From: an uncultured Porphyromonas sp.
GTDB taxonomy: Bacteria > Bacteroidota > Bacteroidia > Bacteroidales > Porphyromonadaceae
DNA: 64,000 bases
Reading direction: 5' to 3'
Assembly (NCBI GenBank): GCA_934364985.1
Contig: CAKRMU010000002.1
Coordinates: forward strand, 1 to 64,000
Part shown: positions 57,243-64,000 of the stretch, piece by piece
Position numbering within the stretch: position 1 is the first letter of the stretch
Layout: every line of letters begins with the position of its first letter
Made by a program: the position numbers and the translations under genes
The notes under the pieces: model-generated
The model's database searches: none
What the model was told of the DNA's origin: nothing
The model's input: the letters and a program-made list of their open reading frames with translations, nothing else

Positions 57243-57274
57243 CAAAGGTACCAACAATATTTCAATTTGACAAA
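57243..57274 (-). promoter_or_regulatory. tRNA-Phe promoter, perfect consensus
   Basis: Minus-strand TTTG (57274 to 57271), 20-nt spacer, TACCTTTG (57250 to 57243). Same architecture as the tRNA-Lys promoter. Confidence 0.85.
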
Positions 57275-57375
57275 TAATATCGCCAACTTTTTATCGGATC
57301 AATATTAAATGAAAGGAGAAAGAGACGAGCAAGCCTTATAACCATCCCCGAAACCACTTCAGAAATCAATAGAAG

Positions 57376-57466
57376 GGGATACTTGGTATTAGCTTCGACG
57401 AATACTTGGTATTCGTCTCAATGTATTCCCTATATTCGCCGAGACGAATATAGGGAATACGTTCTT
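57376..57466. repeat. 23-nt palindromic array, copy 10 (3 units)
   Basis: The opening GGGATACTTGG is followed by units at 57387, 57410 and 57433 and a closing AATACGTTCTTG. The third unit with its linker is an 11-nt-arm perfect inverted repeat, 57428-57438 against 57445-57455. Confidence 0.92.
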
Positions 57467-57640
57467 GTAGATACCTGCACATTGATATTCAGCAACTTAC
57501 TAATTCTACTTCATTAGTAGTAATGAGACGAATAGCCTACCACATTTAAAGGTCAGCACAATGCACATCAGAGCCGTGTACTTTGCACACCATATCAGAG
57601 AGACATTTGTTAAATTTCTCAGCACCCAATATATATTTAG

Positions 57641-57648
57641 TATCTTTG
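57641..57648 (+). promoter_or_regulatory. -7 box TATCTTTG of transporter gene
   Basis: Consensus match 40 nt before the ATG at 57689. Confidence 0.5.
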
Positions 57649-57688
57649 CCATTGCAATCATTATTAATATACTTTTATTTCAAACGCT

Positions 57689-59365
57689 ATGAATTGGATA
57701 GAAAACCTCTTTTTAGGACAAGGGGTCGCCCACTCCCTTATCGTGCTATCACTGACTATAGCAATAGGGATTCTATTGGGTAGAATTAAGATTTTTGGTG
57801 TTTCCTTAGGGGCTACTTGCATCCTTTTTATGGGGATTCTCTTTGGGGAAATCGGCATGGGGGTCGACCCCTCTGTGCTACATTTTTTTCAAGAATTCGG
57901 ACTTATTCTTTTCGTTTTTGCCATTGGTTTACAGGTAGGTCCGAGTTTCTTCGGCAACCTTAAGCAAGGTGGTAGAAACCTCAACCTACTGGCTCTTCTC
58001 GGCGTGGTGCTATCTGTGGGGGTGACGATAGGTCTTTACGTCCTCACCTCTACGCCATTACCTACAATGGTCGGTATAATGAGTGGTGCCATCACCAATA
58101 CACCCGGACTGGGTGCGGCGAGTCAAGCCTACTCCGATATCATGGGTAGCACCGACCCCTCTATCGCTATGGGGTATGCCGTAGCCTACCCTTTGGGTGT
58201 CGTGGGCATCATTCTCTCAATGATTTTGATACGAGCCATTGCACGTGTAGATATCAAGCACGAAGAAGAGGAAATCACAAAAGCCCAAGAGGAGGATCAA
58301 GTTTCTGCCGTACCTGTTTCCTTAGAAGTCGCCAATCCATCACTGTTTGGGCAAACCGTAGCTACCCTTTCGGAGCTGCACCACGGCAGGCACTTCGTCG
58401 TCTCAAGGATCTGGAAAAAGGGCCCCGATGAAGTACAAATAGCGACCTCAAATACAATTATTGAGGAGGGCGATAGGATATTTGTCATCACCGAACCAGA
58501 CTGTGTGGAGCCACTAAAGCTCACCGTGGGCCCCGAGTTGCACATAGACCGCAAACGCTGGATACCTGAGAATTCAAAGTACATTGCTCGTAAAATCGTG
58601 GTTACGAATAAAGACATCAACGGACGCACCCTCGGCAGTCTCAACCTCAGGGCATTGTATGGTGTCAATGTCACGCGTATATATCGTGCCGGCGTAGATA
58701 TCGTAGCAGCACCCAATATCACCCTGCAATATGGTGACCGCCTCAACGTGGTAGGAAGTGATGCCGCTATTGAGAGTATCATCCCTATCTTCGGCAACTC
58801 CGTGAAGCGCCTTAACGAACCAAACCTTATCACTATATTCATCGGCATCGTAGTCGGTATATTAGTTGGCTCCATACCTTTCGTATTTCCAGGCGTGCCA
58901 CAACCCATAAAATTAGGGCTCGCAGGTGGACCTCTTATCGTGGCGATACTCATTGCTCGCTGGGGTCATAAACTGAAATTAGTCCCTTATACGACCACCA
59001 GTGCCAATCTCATTCTTCGCGAAATGGGCATCAGCATATTCCTCGCTTGCGTAGGACTAAATGCCGGCAATGGCTTCGTGGATACGATCGTCAACCAGGG
59101 CGGTTGGGTATGGGTTGGTTACGGGTTACTCATCACCATGGTGCCACTTCTTATCGTGGGCATCATCGGACGTTTTGCCCTAAAACTAAACTATCTCCAG
59201 CTATGTGGACTAATGGCAGGTGGCACTACAGACCCACCTGCACTCGCTTATGCTAATAGCTTATCCGAGTGCGACGCCGCCTCCGTGAGCTACGCTATGG
59301 TTTACCCACTCACCATGTTTATGAGGGTACTTGCAGCACAACTGATGATTATTTTCTTGCTTTAG
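57689..59365 (+). CDS. AspT/YidE-family transporter with two TrkA-C domains
   Basis: 558-aa inner-membrane protein of the aspartate:alanine exchanger family (YidE/YbjL duplication). Two membrane halves (about 1-180 and 385-558), each with internal GLQVGPSFFGNL / GLNAGNGFVDTI repeats and the matching GAITNTPGLGAA / GGTTDPPALAYA motifs. A central cytoplasmic part has two TrkA-C/RCK-C domains (about 215-375). Substrate unknown; AspT itself swaps aspartate for alanine. Monocistronic, followed by pgk with its own promoter. Confidence 0.88.
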   Translation: MNWIENLFLGQGVAHSLIVLSLTIAIGILLGRIKIFGVSLGATCILFMGILFGEIGMGVDPSVLHFFQEFGLILFVFAIGLQVGPSFFGNLKQGGRNLNLLALLGVVLSVGVTIGLYVLTSTPLPTMVGIMSGAITNTPGLGAASQAYSDIMGSTDPSIAMGYAVAYPLGVVGIILSMILIRAIARVDIKHEEEEITKAQEEDQVSAVPVSLEVANPSLFGQTVATLSELHHGRHFVVSRIWKKGPDEVQIATSNTIIEEGDRIFVITEPDCVEPLKLTVGPELHIDRKRWIPENSKYIARKIVVTNKDINGRTLGSLNLRALYGVNVTRIYRAGVDIVAAPNITLQYGDRLNVVGSDAAIESIIPIFGNSVKRLNEPNLITIFIGIVVGILVGSIPFVFPGVPQPIKLGLAGGPLIVAILIARWGHKLKLVPYTTTSANLILREMGISIFLACVGLNAGNGFVDTIVNQGGWVWVGYGLLITMVPLLIVGIIGRFALKLNYLQLCGLMAGGTTDPPALAYANSLSECDAASVSYAMVYPLTMFMRVLAAQLMIIFLL

Positions 59366-59387
59366 CGTACATAAATATGTATATTTG
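59357..59387 (+). promoter_or_regulatory. pgk promoter
   Basis: TTG at 59357-59359, 20-nt spacer, TATATTTG at 59380-59387. The -33 box lies inside the last codons of the transporter gene. Confidence 0.7.
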
Positions 59388-59431
59388 CCCTAAGAAAGGG
59401 AATGTACTAAACATGATAGACAATTAATAAT

Positions 59432-60640
59432 ATGGCGAATATTGATAAGTATAACTGGCAAGGCAAGCGGGTGTTTATCCGCGTTGACTTTAACGTACCT
59501 ATGGACGAGCATCATAGGATAACCGATGACACCCGTATGAGGGCTGCACTCCCAACACTTAAAAAAATACAGAGCGAGGGAGGTAGGCTTATCATCGCAA
59601 GCCACATGGGGCGCCCTAAAGGCGTAGATAAGAGCCTATCACTGGAGCATATCCGTCCACACCTTGAGGAATTATTGGGGACCAAAGTCAAGTTTGTGGA
59701 TGATTGTGCCTCACCCGAAGCCCTTCAAGCCACAAAAGAGCTAAAAGATGGAGATGTACTTCTCCTTGAAAACCTCCGCTTTCATCCCGAAGAAGAGGGC
59801 AAAGGAGAGGGCAAAGCAGGGCAAGCCGATTTTGCTAAAAGATTAGCTGACTTAGCTGATGTTTACGTCAACGATGCCTTTGGTACTGCTCACCGAGCTC
59901 ACGCTTCGACAGCCTTAATCGCCGACCACTTTGACCGCGATCACAAGATGTTTGGCTACCTAATGTCAAGCGAAGTCAATGCCGTTAATCGGGTAATGAA
60001 AGATGTTGACCGCCCATTTACCGCCATCATGGGCGGTAGCAAAGTGTCTACCAAGATAGATATCATCGAGAACTTACTCAACAAAGTGGACAACCTAATA
60101 CTTACCGGAGGTATGACCTATACCTTTATGAAAGCCAACGGAGGCGAGATAGGAGACTCTATTTGTGAGGAAGATAAGCTCGACTTGGCACTATATATTC
60201 AAGAGAAAGCTAAGGAGAAAGGTGTCAACCTTGTACTTGGTTGCGACTCTGTGATTGCCGACAACTTCTCAAACGATGCCCACACTAAGATAACCCCAAG
60301 TAACGCTATTCCCAAAGGCTGGGAGGGGGTAGACATCGGACCTGAAACCGTAAAGAAGTTTGCCAAGGTTATCAAAGACTCCAAGACGATACTCTGGAAT
60401 GGACCATTCGGAGTATTCGAGTTTGACAACTTTGCAAGGGGCTCTCAGGCAATGGCAGAGGTGATAGCAGAGACAACGGCTAATGGGGCTTACTCACTCG
60501 TAGGTGGGGGAGACTCCGTAGCAGCTGTCAATAAGTTTAACCTCGCTGATAGGATGAGCTACGTCTCAACTGGCGGAGGAGCTCTCCTTGAAGCCATAGA
60601 GGGAAAGACACTACCTGGCATAGCCGCCATTGAAAAGTAA
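59432..60640 (+). CDS. pgk: phosphoglycerate kinase
   Basis: Glycolytic and gluconeogenic enzyme, 402 aa. N-terminal substrate-binding motifs [20 protein letters not shown] and ASHMGRPKG, then [15 protein letters not shown] and [12 protein letters not shown]. The C-terminal nucleotide domain has [30 protein letters not shown] and [14 protein letters not shown] stable hairpin follows the stop. Confidence 0.97.
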   Translation: MANIDKYNWQGKRVFIRVDFNVPMDEHHRITDDTRMRAALPTLKKIQSEGGRLIIASHMGRPKGVDKSLSLEHIRPHLEELLGTKVKFVDDCASPEALQATKELKDGDVLLLENLRFHPEEEGKGEGKAGQADFAKRLADLADVYVNDAFGTAHRAHASTALIADHFDRDHKMFGYLMSSEVNAVNRVMKDVDRPFTAIMGGSKVSTKIDIIENLLNKVDNLILTGGMTYTFMKANGGEIGDSICEEDKLDLALYIQEKAKEKGVNLVLGCDSVIADNFSNDAHTKITPSNAIPKGWEGVDIGPETVKKFAKVIKDSKTILWNGPFGVFEFDNFARGSQAMAEVIAETTANGAYSLVGGGDSVAAVNKFNLADRMSYVSTGGGALLEAIEGKTLPGIAAIEK

Positions 60641-60657
60641 CACAATTAGCAACCCGT

Positions 60658-60711
60658 AAGTGGCTATTTCGTGAGTGTGCTTCGGCAATTTCCACCCACG
60701 GATAGCCACTT
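60658..60711 (+). terminator. pgk terminator candidate
   Basis: AAGTGGCTAT (60658-60667) pairs with ATAGCCACTT (60702-60711), with an inner CGTG/CACG stem. T-run is poor. Because it lies in the upstream extension of the next frame, I start the next gene at 60728. Confidence 0.7.
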
Positions 60712-60727
60712 TCGCCACCATAAATAT

Positions 60728-61276
60728 ATGGATGAAATACAACTTAATCCCGCAGAAAAAGAAGCCTGGGGTGATGATGAGCTGACGGCAATAGACCTAT
60801 CTATTCCTTTCTTATTGGAGAAAGCCGATTGGACCACATTCTATAATAGCAAAGGTTACGAGGGGCAATATCCGTTCCTCCTATACAGCAACGAAGATGC
60901 AGATATCCTAAACGATCGACTTCTTAGTGAGGTAAATCGCACCCAGATACTTACAGGACATAATAAGCTTCAGGCAGACCTATTCACTCGCTTTATTGAC
61001 CACAACGACACAGTTATTGGCTTTATATGGCTGAGCATAAGTGGCACTCGGGCTTTCGCACCCGACCTATTACCCGACCTTGAGTGGCTGATAAAAAGTG
61101 GCACGACAGCCTATCTCCAAAGTGCATATTCCACTGACTGCTCTGAGGTAATAGTGGATTGGCAAAAGGATATAGAGCGACATCCCTCATACGAATATGT
61201 GCAACAAAAGCTTCCACCCGTGAGCAATCTCTCGACGGCGAGCTACATCTTCACCGCGGTTCTTTATCTCAAATAA
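60728..61276 (+). CDS. conserved hypothetical protein
   Basis: 182 aa starting at MDEIQLNPAEKEAWG (60728); an earlier ATG at 60671 would lie in the pgk terminator. No signal peptide or membrane segment. No family is recognised. It contains a moderately hydrophobic mid-section (TVIGFIWLSISGTRAF) and acidic stretches. It lies 6 nt before the GSCFA gene and is probably cotranscribed with it and murF-alr. Function not known. Confidence 0.65.
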   Translation: MDEIQLNPAEKEAWGDDELTAIDLSIPFLLEKADWTTFYNSKGYEGQYPFLLYSNEDADILNDRLLSEVNRTQILTGHNKLQADLFTRFIDHNDTVIGFIWLSISGTRAFAPDLLPDLEWLIKSGTTAYLQSAYSTDCSEVIVDWQKDIERHPSYEYVQQKLPPVSNLSTASYIFTAVLYLK

Positions 61277-61282
61277 ATTGCA

Positions 61283-62260
61283 ATGAATTGGCACAAAGAG
61301 GTAGAGATTCAGCCTCTAAAGGAAAAATACAATAGGGAAGACGGCATCATTCTTTGGGGCTCATGCTTTGCCCAAGAGGTGTACGAACATCTCCGGAGTA
61401 GGCTCTACAAGGTGCATTTTTCCCCCTATGGCATTATGTATAATCCGCTATCCATGGCAAAGGGTTTACGTAATCTATTGATGGGTAATGCCCCTATCTC
61501 TGAGGATTTATTTCAGCATCAAAACCTTTGGCATAGCCCCATGCACCATGGCTCTTACTCAGCACCCGGTCAGGAGGAAGCCCTACAATTAATGCAAGTC
61601 GATTTTCAAACTCAGCGAGTCGCTATACCAGAGACAAAGCTGTGGGTATTTACCTTTGGTACTGCTTACATATACGAGTGGGCAACACCTCCTCACGATA
61701 TTGTCAACAATTGCCATAGGGTACCAGCAAAATATTATATCCGCAGAAGAGCTTCCGTAGAGGAGATTATAGAGGCTTGGAAGCCACTCATTGCGGAGCT
61801 CACATCTCACAATTCCGAAGTGGTATTTACCATAAGCCCCATCCCTCACTACCGCGATGGAGCACACCAAAGCAGGGTAAGTAAAGCCACCCTCCTCCTA
61901 TCTATTGAAGAGCTTATATCCCTTCCTCACGTACATTACTTTCCGAGCTACGAAATCCAGATAGATGAATTAAGGGATTACCGATTCTATAAAGACGACA
62001 TGGCGCATCCCACCAAGCAAGCCGTGAATTATATCATAGAAAGGTTTACCCAATATGCACTCCAGCCAATGGACGATATAGCTCTTCACTGGCAACGAAT
62101 TCTCCCTCAGCTTGCACATCGTCCCTTAAGTAAAGACCCGCGGGAGGCAACCCGGTATTACCTTCGTCTCCAAAAAGAACTTGAGGAAATGTACAAAAAA
62201 GCACCCCATCCATACATAAAAGAGCAACTCAATGCCATAGATCAAAAGCTACTGCAATGA
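61283..62260 (+). CDS. GSCFA-domain protein
   Basis: 325 aa. It carries the eponymous motif IILWGSCFAQEVYEHL at about residue 22, then SPYGIMYNPLSMAKGL and FTFGTAYIYEW, as in PF08885 (GSCFA), which I recall as a GDSL/SGNH-like hydrolase fold. A downstream HYFPSYEI and DDMAHPTKQAVNYIIERF fit the rest of that family; the DxxH pair here is the likely catalytic Asp-His. Cytoplasmic; substrate unknown. It overlaps murF-alr by 4 nt (ATGA). Confidence 0.85.
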   Translation: MNWHKEVEIQPLKEKYNREDGIILWGSCFAQEVYEHLRSRLYKVHFSPYGIMYNPLSMAKGLRNLLMGNAPISEDLFQHQNLWHSPMHHGSYSAPGQEEALQLMQVDFQTQRVAIPETKLWVFTFGTAYIYEWATPPHDIVNNCHRVPAKYYIRRRASVEEIIEAWKPLIAELTSHNSEVVFTISPIPHYRDGAHQSRVSKATLLLSIEELISLPHVHYFPSYEIQIDELRDYRFYKDDMAHPTKQAVNYIIERFTQYALQPMDDIALHWQRILPQLAHRPLSKDPREATRYYLRLQKELEEMYKKAPHPYIKEQLNAIDQKLLQ

Positions 62261-64000
62261 ATATCATCCATCACTCATCCTGCCAAAATCTAAGCGAGAT
62301 AGCGTCACTCCTCGGCACCGATTGCACGGACTCTCGTGACATCCAATACTTACTTACGGACAGTCGAAGCCTTACATTCCCTGAGGCTACCCTGTTTTTT
62401 GCTCTCGTCACAGAGCGGGGCAATGGGCACACATATATCCCCACTCTTTACGAGTCAGGCGTGCGAGCGTTTGTAGTGTCGCAAGATATCCCTAACGACA
62501 TATTTCCGGAAGCGACCTTCATCAAGGTTAAAGACACCCTCATGGCACTTCAGGAAGTAGCAGCTCATCATAGGGCAATGCTCAGCTACCCCATCCTGAG
62601 TATCACCGGCAGCAATGGTAAGACGACGCTTAAAGAACTGCTGTATCAGCTACTCTCCACATGCCACTCCATTGGTCGCTCGCCCCGAAGCTACAACTCA
62701 CAGATAGGTGTTCCTCTCTCCCTTTGGAGTCTACCGGCCACTCTTGACTTGGGGATTATCGAGGCAGGGATTTCGCAAATTGGCGAGATGAATAGGTTAG
62801 AAAAGATCATCGCTCCTACCTACGGAGCGATTACGAATATCGGCGAAGCCCACCAGCTACATTTCAATTCGCTACAAGAGAAGGCACGCGAAAAGTTGAG
62901 CTTATTTAGGCATTGCAAACTTATTTTTGCTCCATACGATGACCCTATTATACGTGAAACCATTGAGGAAATGGGGCTAACTAAAAATACAAAATTCTGG
63001 AGTAGAGAGTGTAAAGATGCCACTCTTTTCGTAGAGAGTACCACAGACGACGTCAATGGCACGACGATTACGCTGCTCCTTGACGGAGAAAAGAAAGAAC
63101 TCAGACTGCCATTTTTGGACAAAGGTAGTATAGATGACTGCTTGCTGGCTCTGCTCATCACTAAACACCTATTTCCGGAGACAGTGGAAGACTTATCGCC
63201 ATTTGCCCACCTAACCCCGATATCTATGCGTCTCGAGGTATTGGAGGGGAAAGCAGGGACACTCCTCATCAATGACACCTACAATTCAGATTACGACTCC
63301 CTCAGCATCGCTTTAGACTTTCAGAAACGGCGGAATAACGATGCACAGCCTACAGCACTCATCCTTGCCCAGATTGAGGATAGCACTGAGGAGCCACGGC
63401 AATTGCTCCAAAGGGTTAGCCAATTAATCAACCGATACCACCTCAATAAACTCTACCTCGTAGGGGCAGACCTACAAGCTTACCTGTCGCTATTCCCCAC
63501 GCTGACTCAGTGGTTCCCCACATCCGTAGAGTTAGATAAAGGTCTGCCTATCGACACATTATCAGGCTATAATATCCTATTTAAGGGAGGAAGTAATGCA
63601 CACTTCGACAAGGTTATAGAGAATTGGCGACAACAAACGCATCAGACTATCCTTAGCATTAACCTCACTAGTTTGGCACACAATTTCCAGACACTCAAGG
63701 CTCAGCTACCGCCACACACCGAGACCATATCCATGATCAAAGCCAATGGTTATGGAGCCGGTGCCTACGAAGTAGCACGCACTCTGGAGCGAGCAGGTAC
63801 CGATTACCTCGCAGTGGCAGTGGCTGATGAGGGAAAAGAGCTTAGGAAAAAAGGCATCACCCTCCCTATCATCGTGATGAATCCGGAGTTGTCTAACCTC
63901 CGCACGATTATCTCCTACCATCTTCAGCCGGAGATATACAGCTTTGAATTGCTTCAGCAATACGAGAAAACGGCGATGGCTTATAGCGACCACGTACTCC
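62257..64000 (+). CDS. bifunctional MurF / alanine racemase (partial, cut by window end)
   Basis: N-terminal ~1-460 is UDP-MurNAc-tripeptide:D-Ala-D-Ala ligase. It shows the P-loop SITGSNGKTTLKELLY, ATLDLGIIEAGISQIGEM, ITNIGEAHQLHFNS, and NDTYNSDYDSL in the C-domain. It continues in frame into alanine racemase (LSINLTSLAHNFQTLKAQL, PLP-lysine in SMIKANGYGAGAYEVAR), so D-Ala is made and used by one protein. Such fusions are the rule in Bacteroidetes. The start at 62257 overlaps the GSCFA stop by 4 nt. The frame is open to the window end, and the last third of the Alr part is missing here. Confidence 0.95.
   Translation, partial: MNIIHHSSCQNLSEIASLLGTDCTDSRDIQYLLTDSRSLTFPEATLFFALVTERGNGHTYIPTLYESGVRAFVVSQDIPNDIFPEATFIKVKDTLMALQEVAAHHRAMLSYPILSITGSNGKTTLKELLYQLLSTCHSIGRSPRSYNSQIGVPLSLWSLPATLDLGIIEAGISQIGEMNRLEKIIAPTYGAITNIGEAHQLHFNSLQEKAREKLSLFRHCKLIFAPYDDPIIRETIEEMGLTKNTKFWSRECKDATLFVESTTDDVNGTTITLLLDGEKKELRLPFLDKGSIDDCLLALLITKHLFPETVEDLSPFAHLTPISMRLEVLEGKAGTLLINDTYNSDYDSLSIALDFQKRRNNDAQPTALILAQIEDSTEEPRQLLQRVSQLINRYHLNKLYLVGADLQAYLSLFPTLTQWFPTSVELDKGLPIDTLSGYNILFKGGSNAHFDKVIENWRQQTHQTILSINLTSLAHNFQTLKAQLPPHTETISMIKANGYGAGAYEVARTLERAGTDYLAVAVADEGKELRKKGITLPIIVMNPELSNLRTIISYHLQPEIYSFELLQQYEKTAMAYSDHVL

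Larger units (their letters stand above)
57181..57688. other. divergent intergenic region tRNA-Phe / transporter
   Basis: Holds the tRNA-Phe promoter (57243-57274), array copy 10 (57376-57466) and the transporter -7 box (57641-57648). No coding sequence. Confidence 0.65.

Overview
The window looks like a chromosomal segment of a Bacteroidales bacterium close to Porphyromonas. The first-strand OmpA porin carries the linker motif RPVRCPECPE seen in P. gingivalis Omp40/41. There is also a PorV-type type IX secretion protein, a SusC/SusD (RagA/RagB-like) pair, a MurF-Alr fusion, a KorAB 2-oxoacid:ferredoxin oxidoreductase, and many promoters of the Bacteroidetes form TTTG-N20/21-TAnnTTTG. No phage, IS element or CRISPR array is visible. 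Almost everything is vertically inherited-looking housekeeping DNA.

Layout. 0.2-5.7 kb: a TGS-domain nucleoside kinase (-), a highly expressed OmpA porin, a UPF0597/cysteine-desulfidase-like enzyme and a small thioredoxin-fold exported protein. 5.8-8.6 kb: uvrB and ruvC, divergent from almost touching promoters. 9.1-15.4 kb: a tetR-tolC-MFP-RND efflux operon. 16-17.4 kb: tRNA-Lys(CTT), a glycine-zipper/OmpA lipoprotein and a very acidic small protein. 17.9-22.7 kb: a susC-susD pair with a long structured leader. 23.7-30.2 kb: a cmk-ispH gene fusion leading a small lipoprotein, ftsW, murG, murC and ftsQ (part of the dcw cluster, cut off before ftsA/ftsZ). 30.4-36.5 kb (-): an operon of an ABC-F ATPase, an ArgC-like protein without the catalytic cysteine, a DUF5715 peptidase-like protein, serB and nadE. 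36.7-37.9 kb: hflX. 38.3-38.8 kb: a cobalamin riboswitch with no gene behind it. 38.9-42.6 kb: rpsP and korAB. 43-44 kb: a GT90/CAP10-type sugar transferase. 44.2-49.4 kb (-): rex, a degenerate FAH-fold protein, porV, ispF, trmD, guaA. 49.7-56.9 kb (-): a FadL-like porin, TPR protein, lptC, CNNM/CBS protein, aspS and an exonuclease. 57.1 kb: tRNA-Phe. 57.7-64 kb (+): an AspT/YidE-type transporter, pgk, an unknown gene, a GSCFA protein and murF-alr, cut by the window end.

The most striking feature not explained by genes is a family of ten intergenic arrays (about one per 6 kb). Each is built from three or four 23-nt units with the palindromic core TATTCG-N5/6-CGAATA, bounded by half-units GGATAC and GTATCC. 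They sit only at transcription-unit borders, in divergent, convergent and codirectional gaps. Other points worth a second look: the orphan cobalamin riboswitch RNA, the cysteine-less ArgC, the FAH-fold protein without metal ligands beside porV, the coherent one-sided decay of the ABC-F ATPase sites, the cmk-ispH fusion, two mutually exclusive hairpins in the susC leader, and start codons lying only 7 nt after the -7 box at uvrB, ruvC and trmD.

All functions are assigned by reading motifs and remembered family features. No database search was run.
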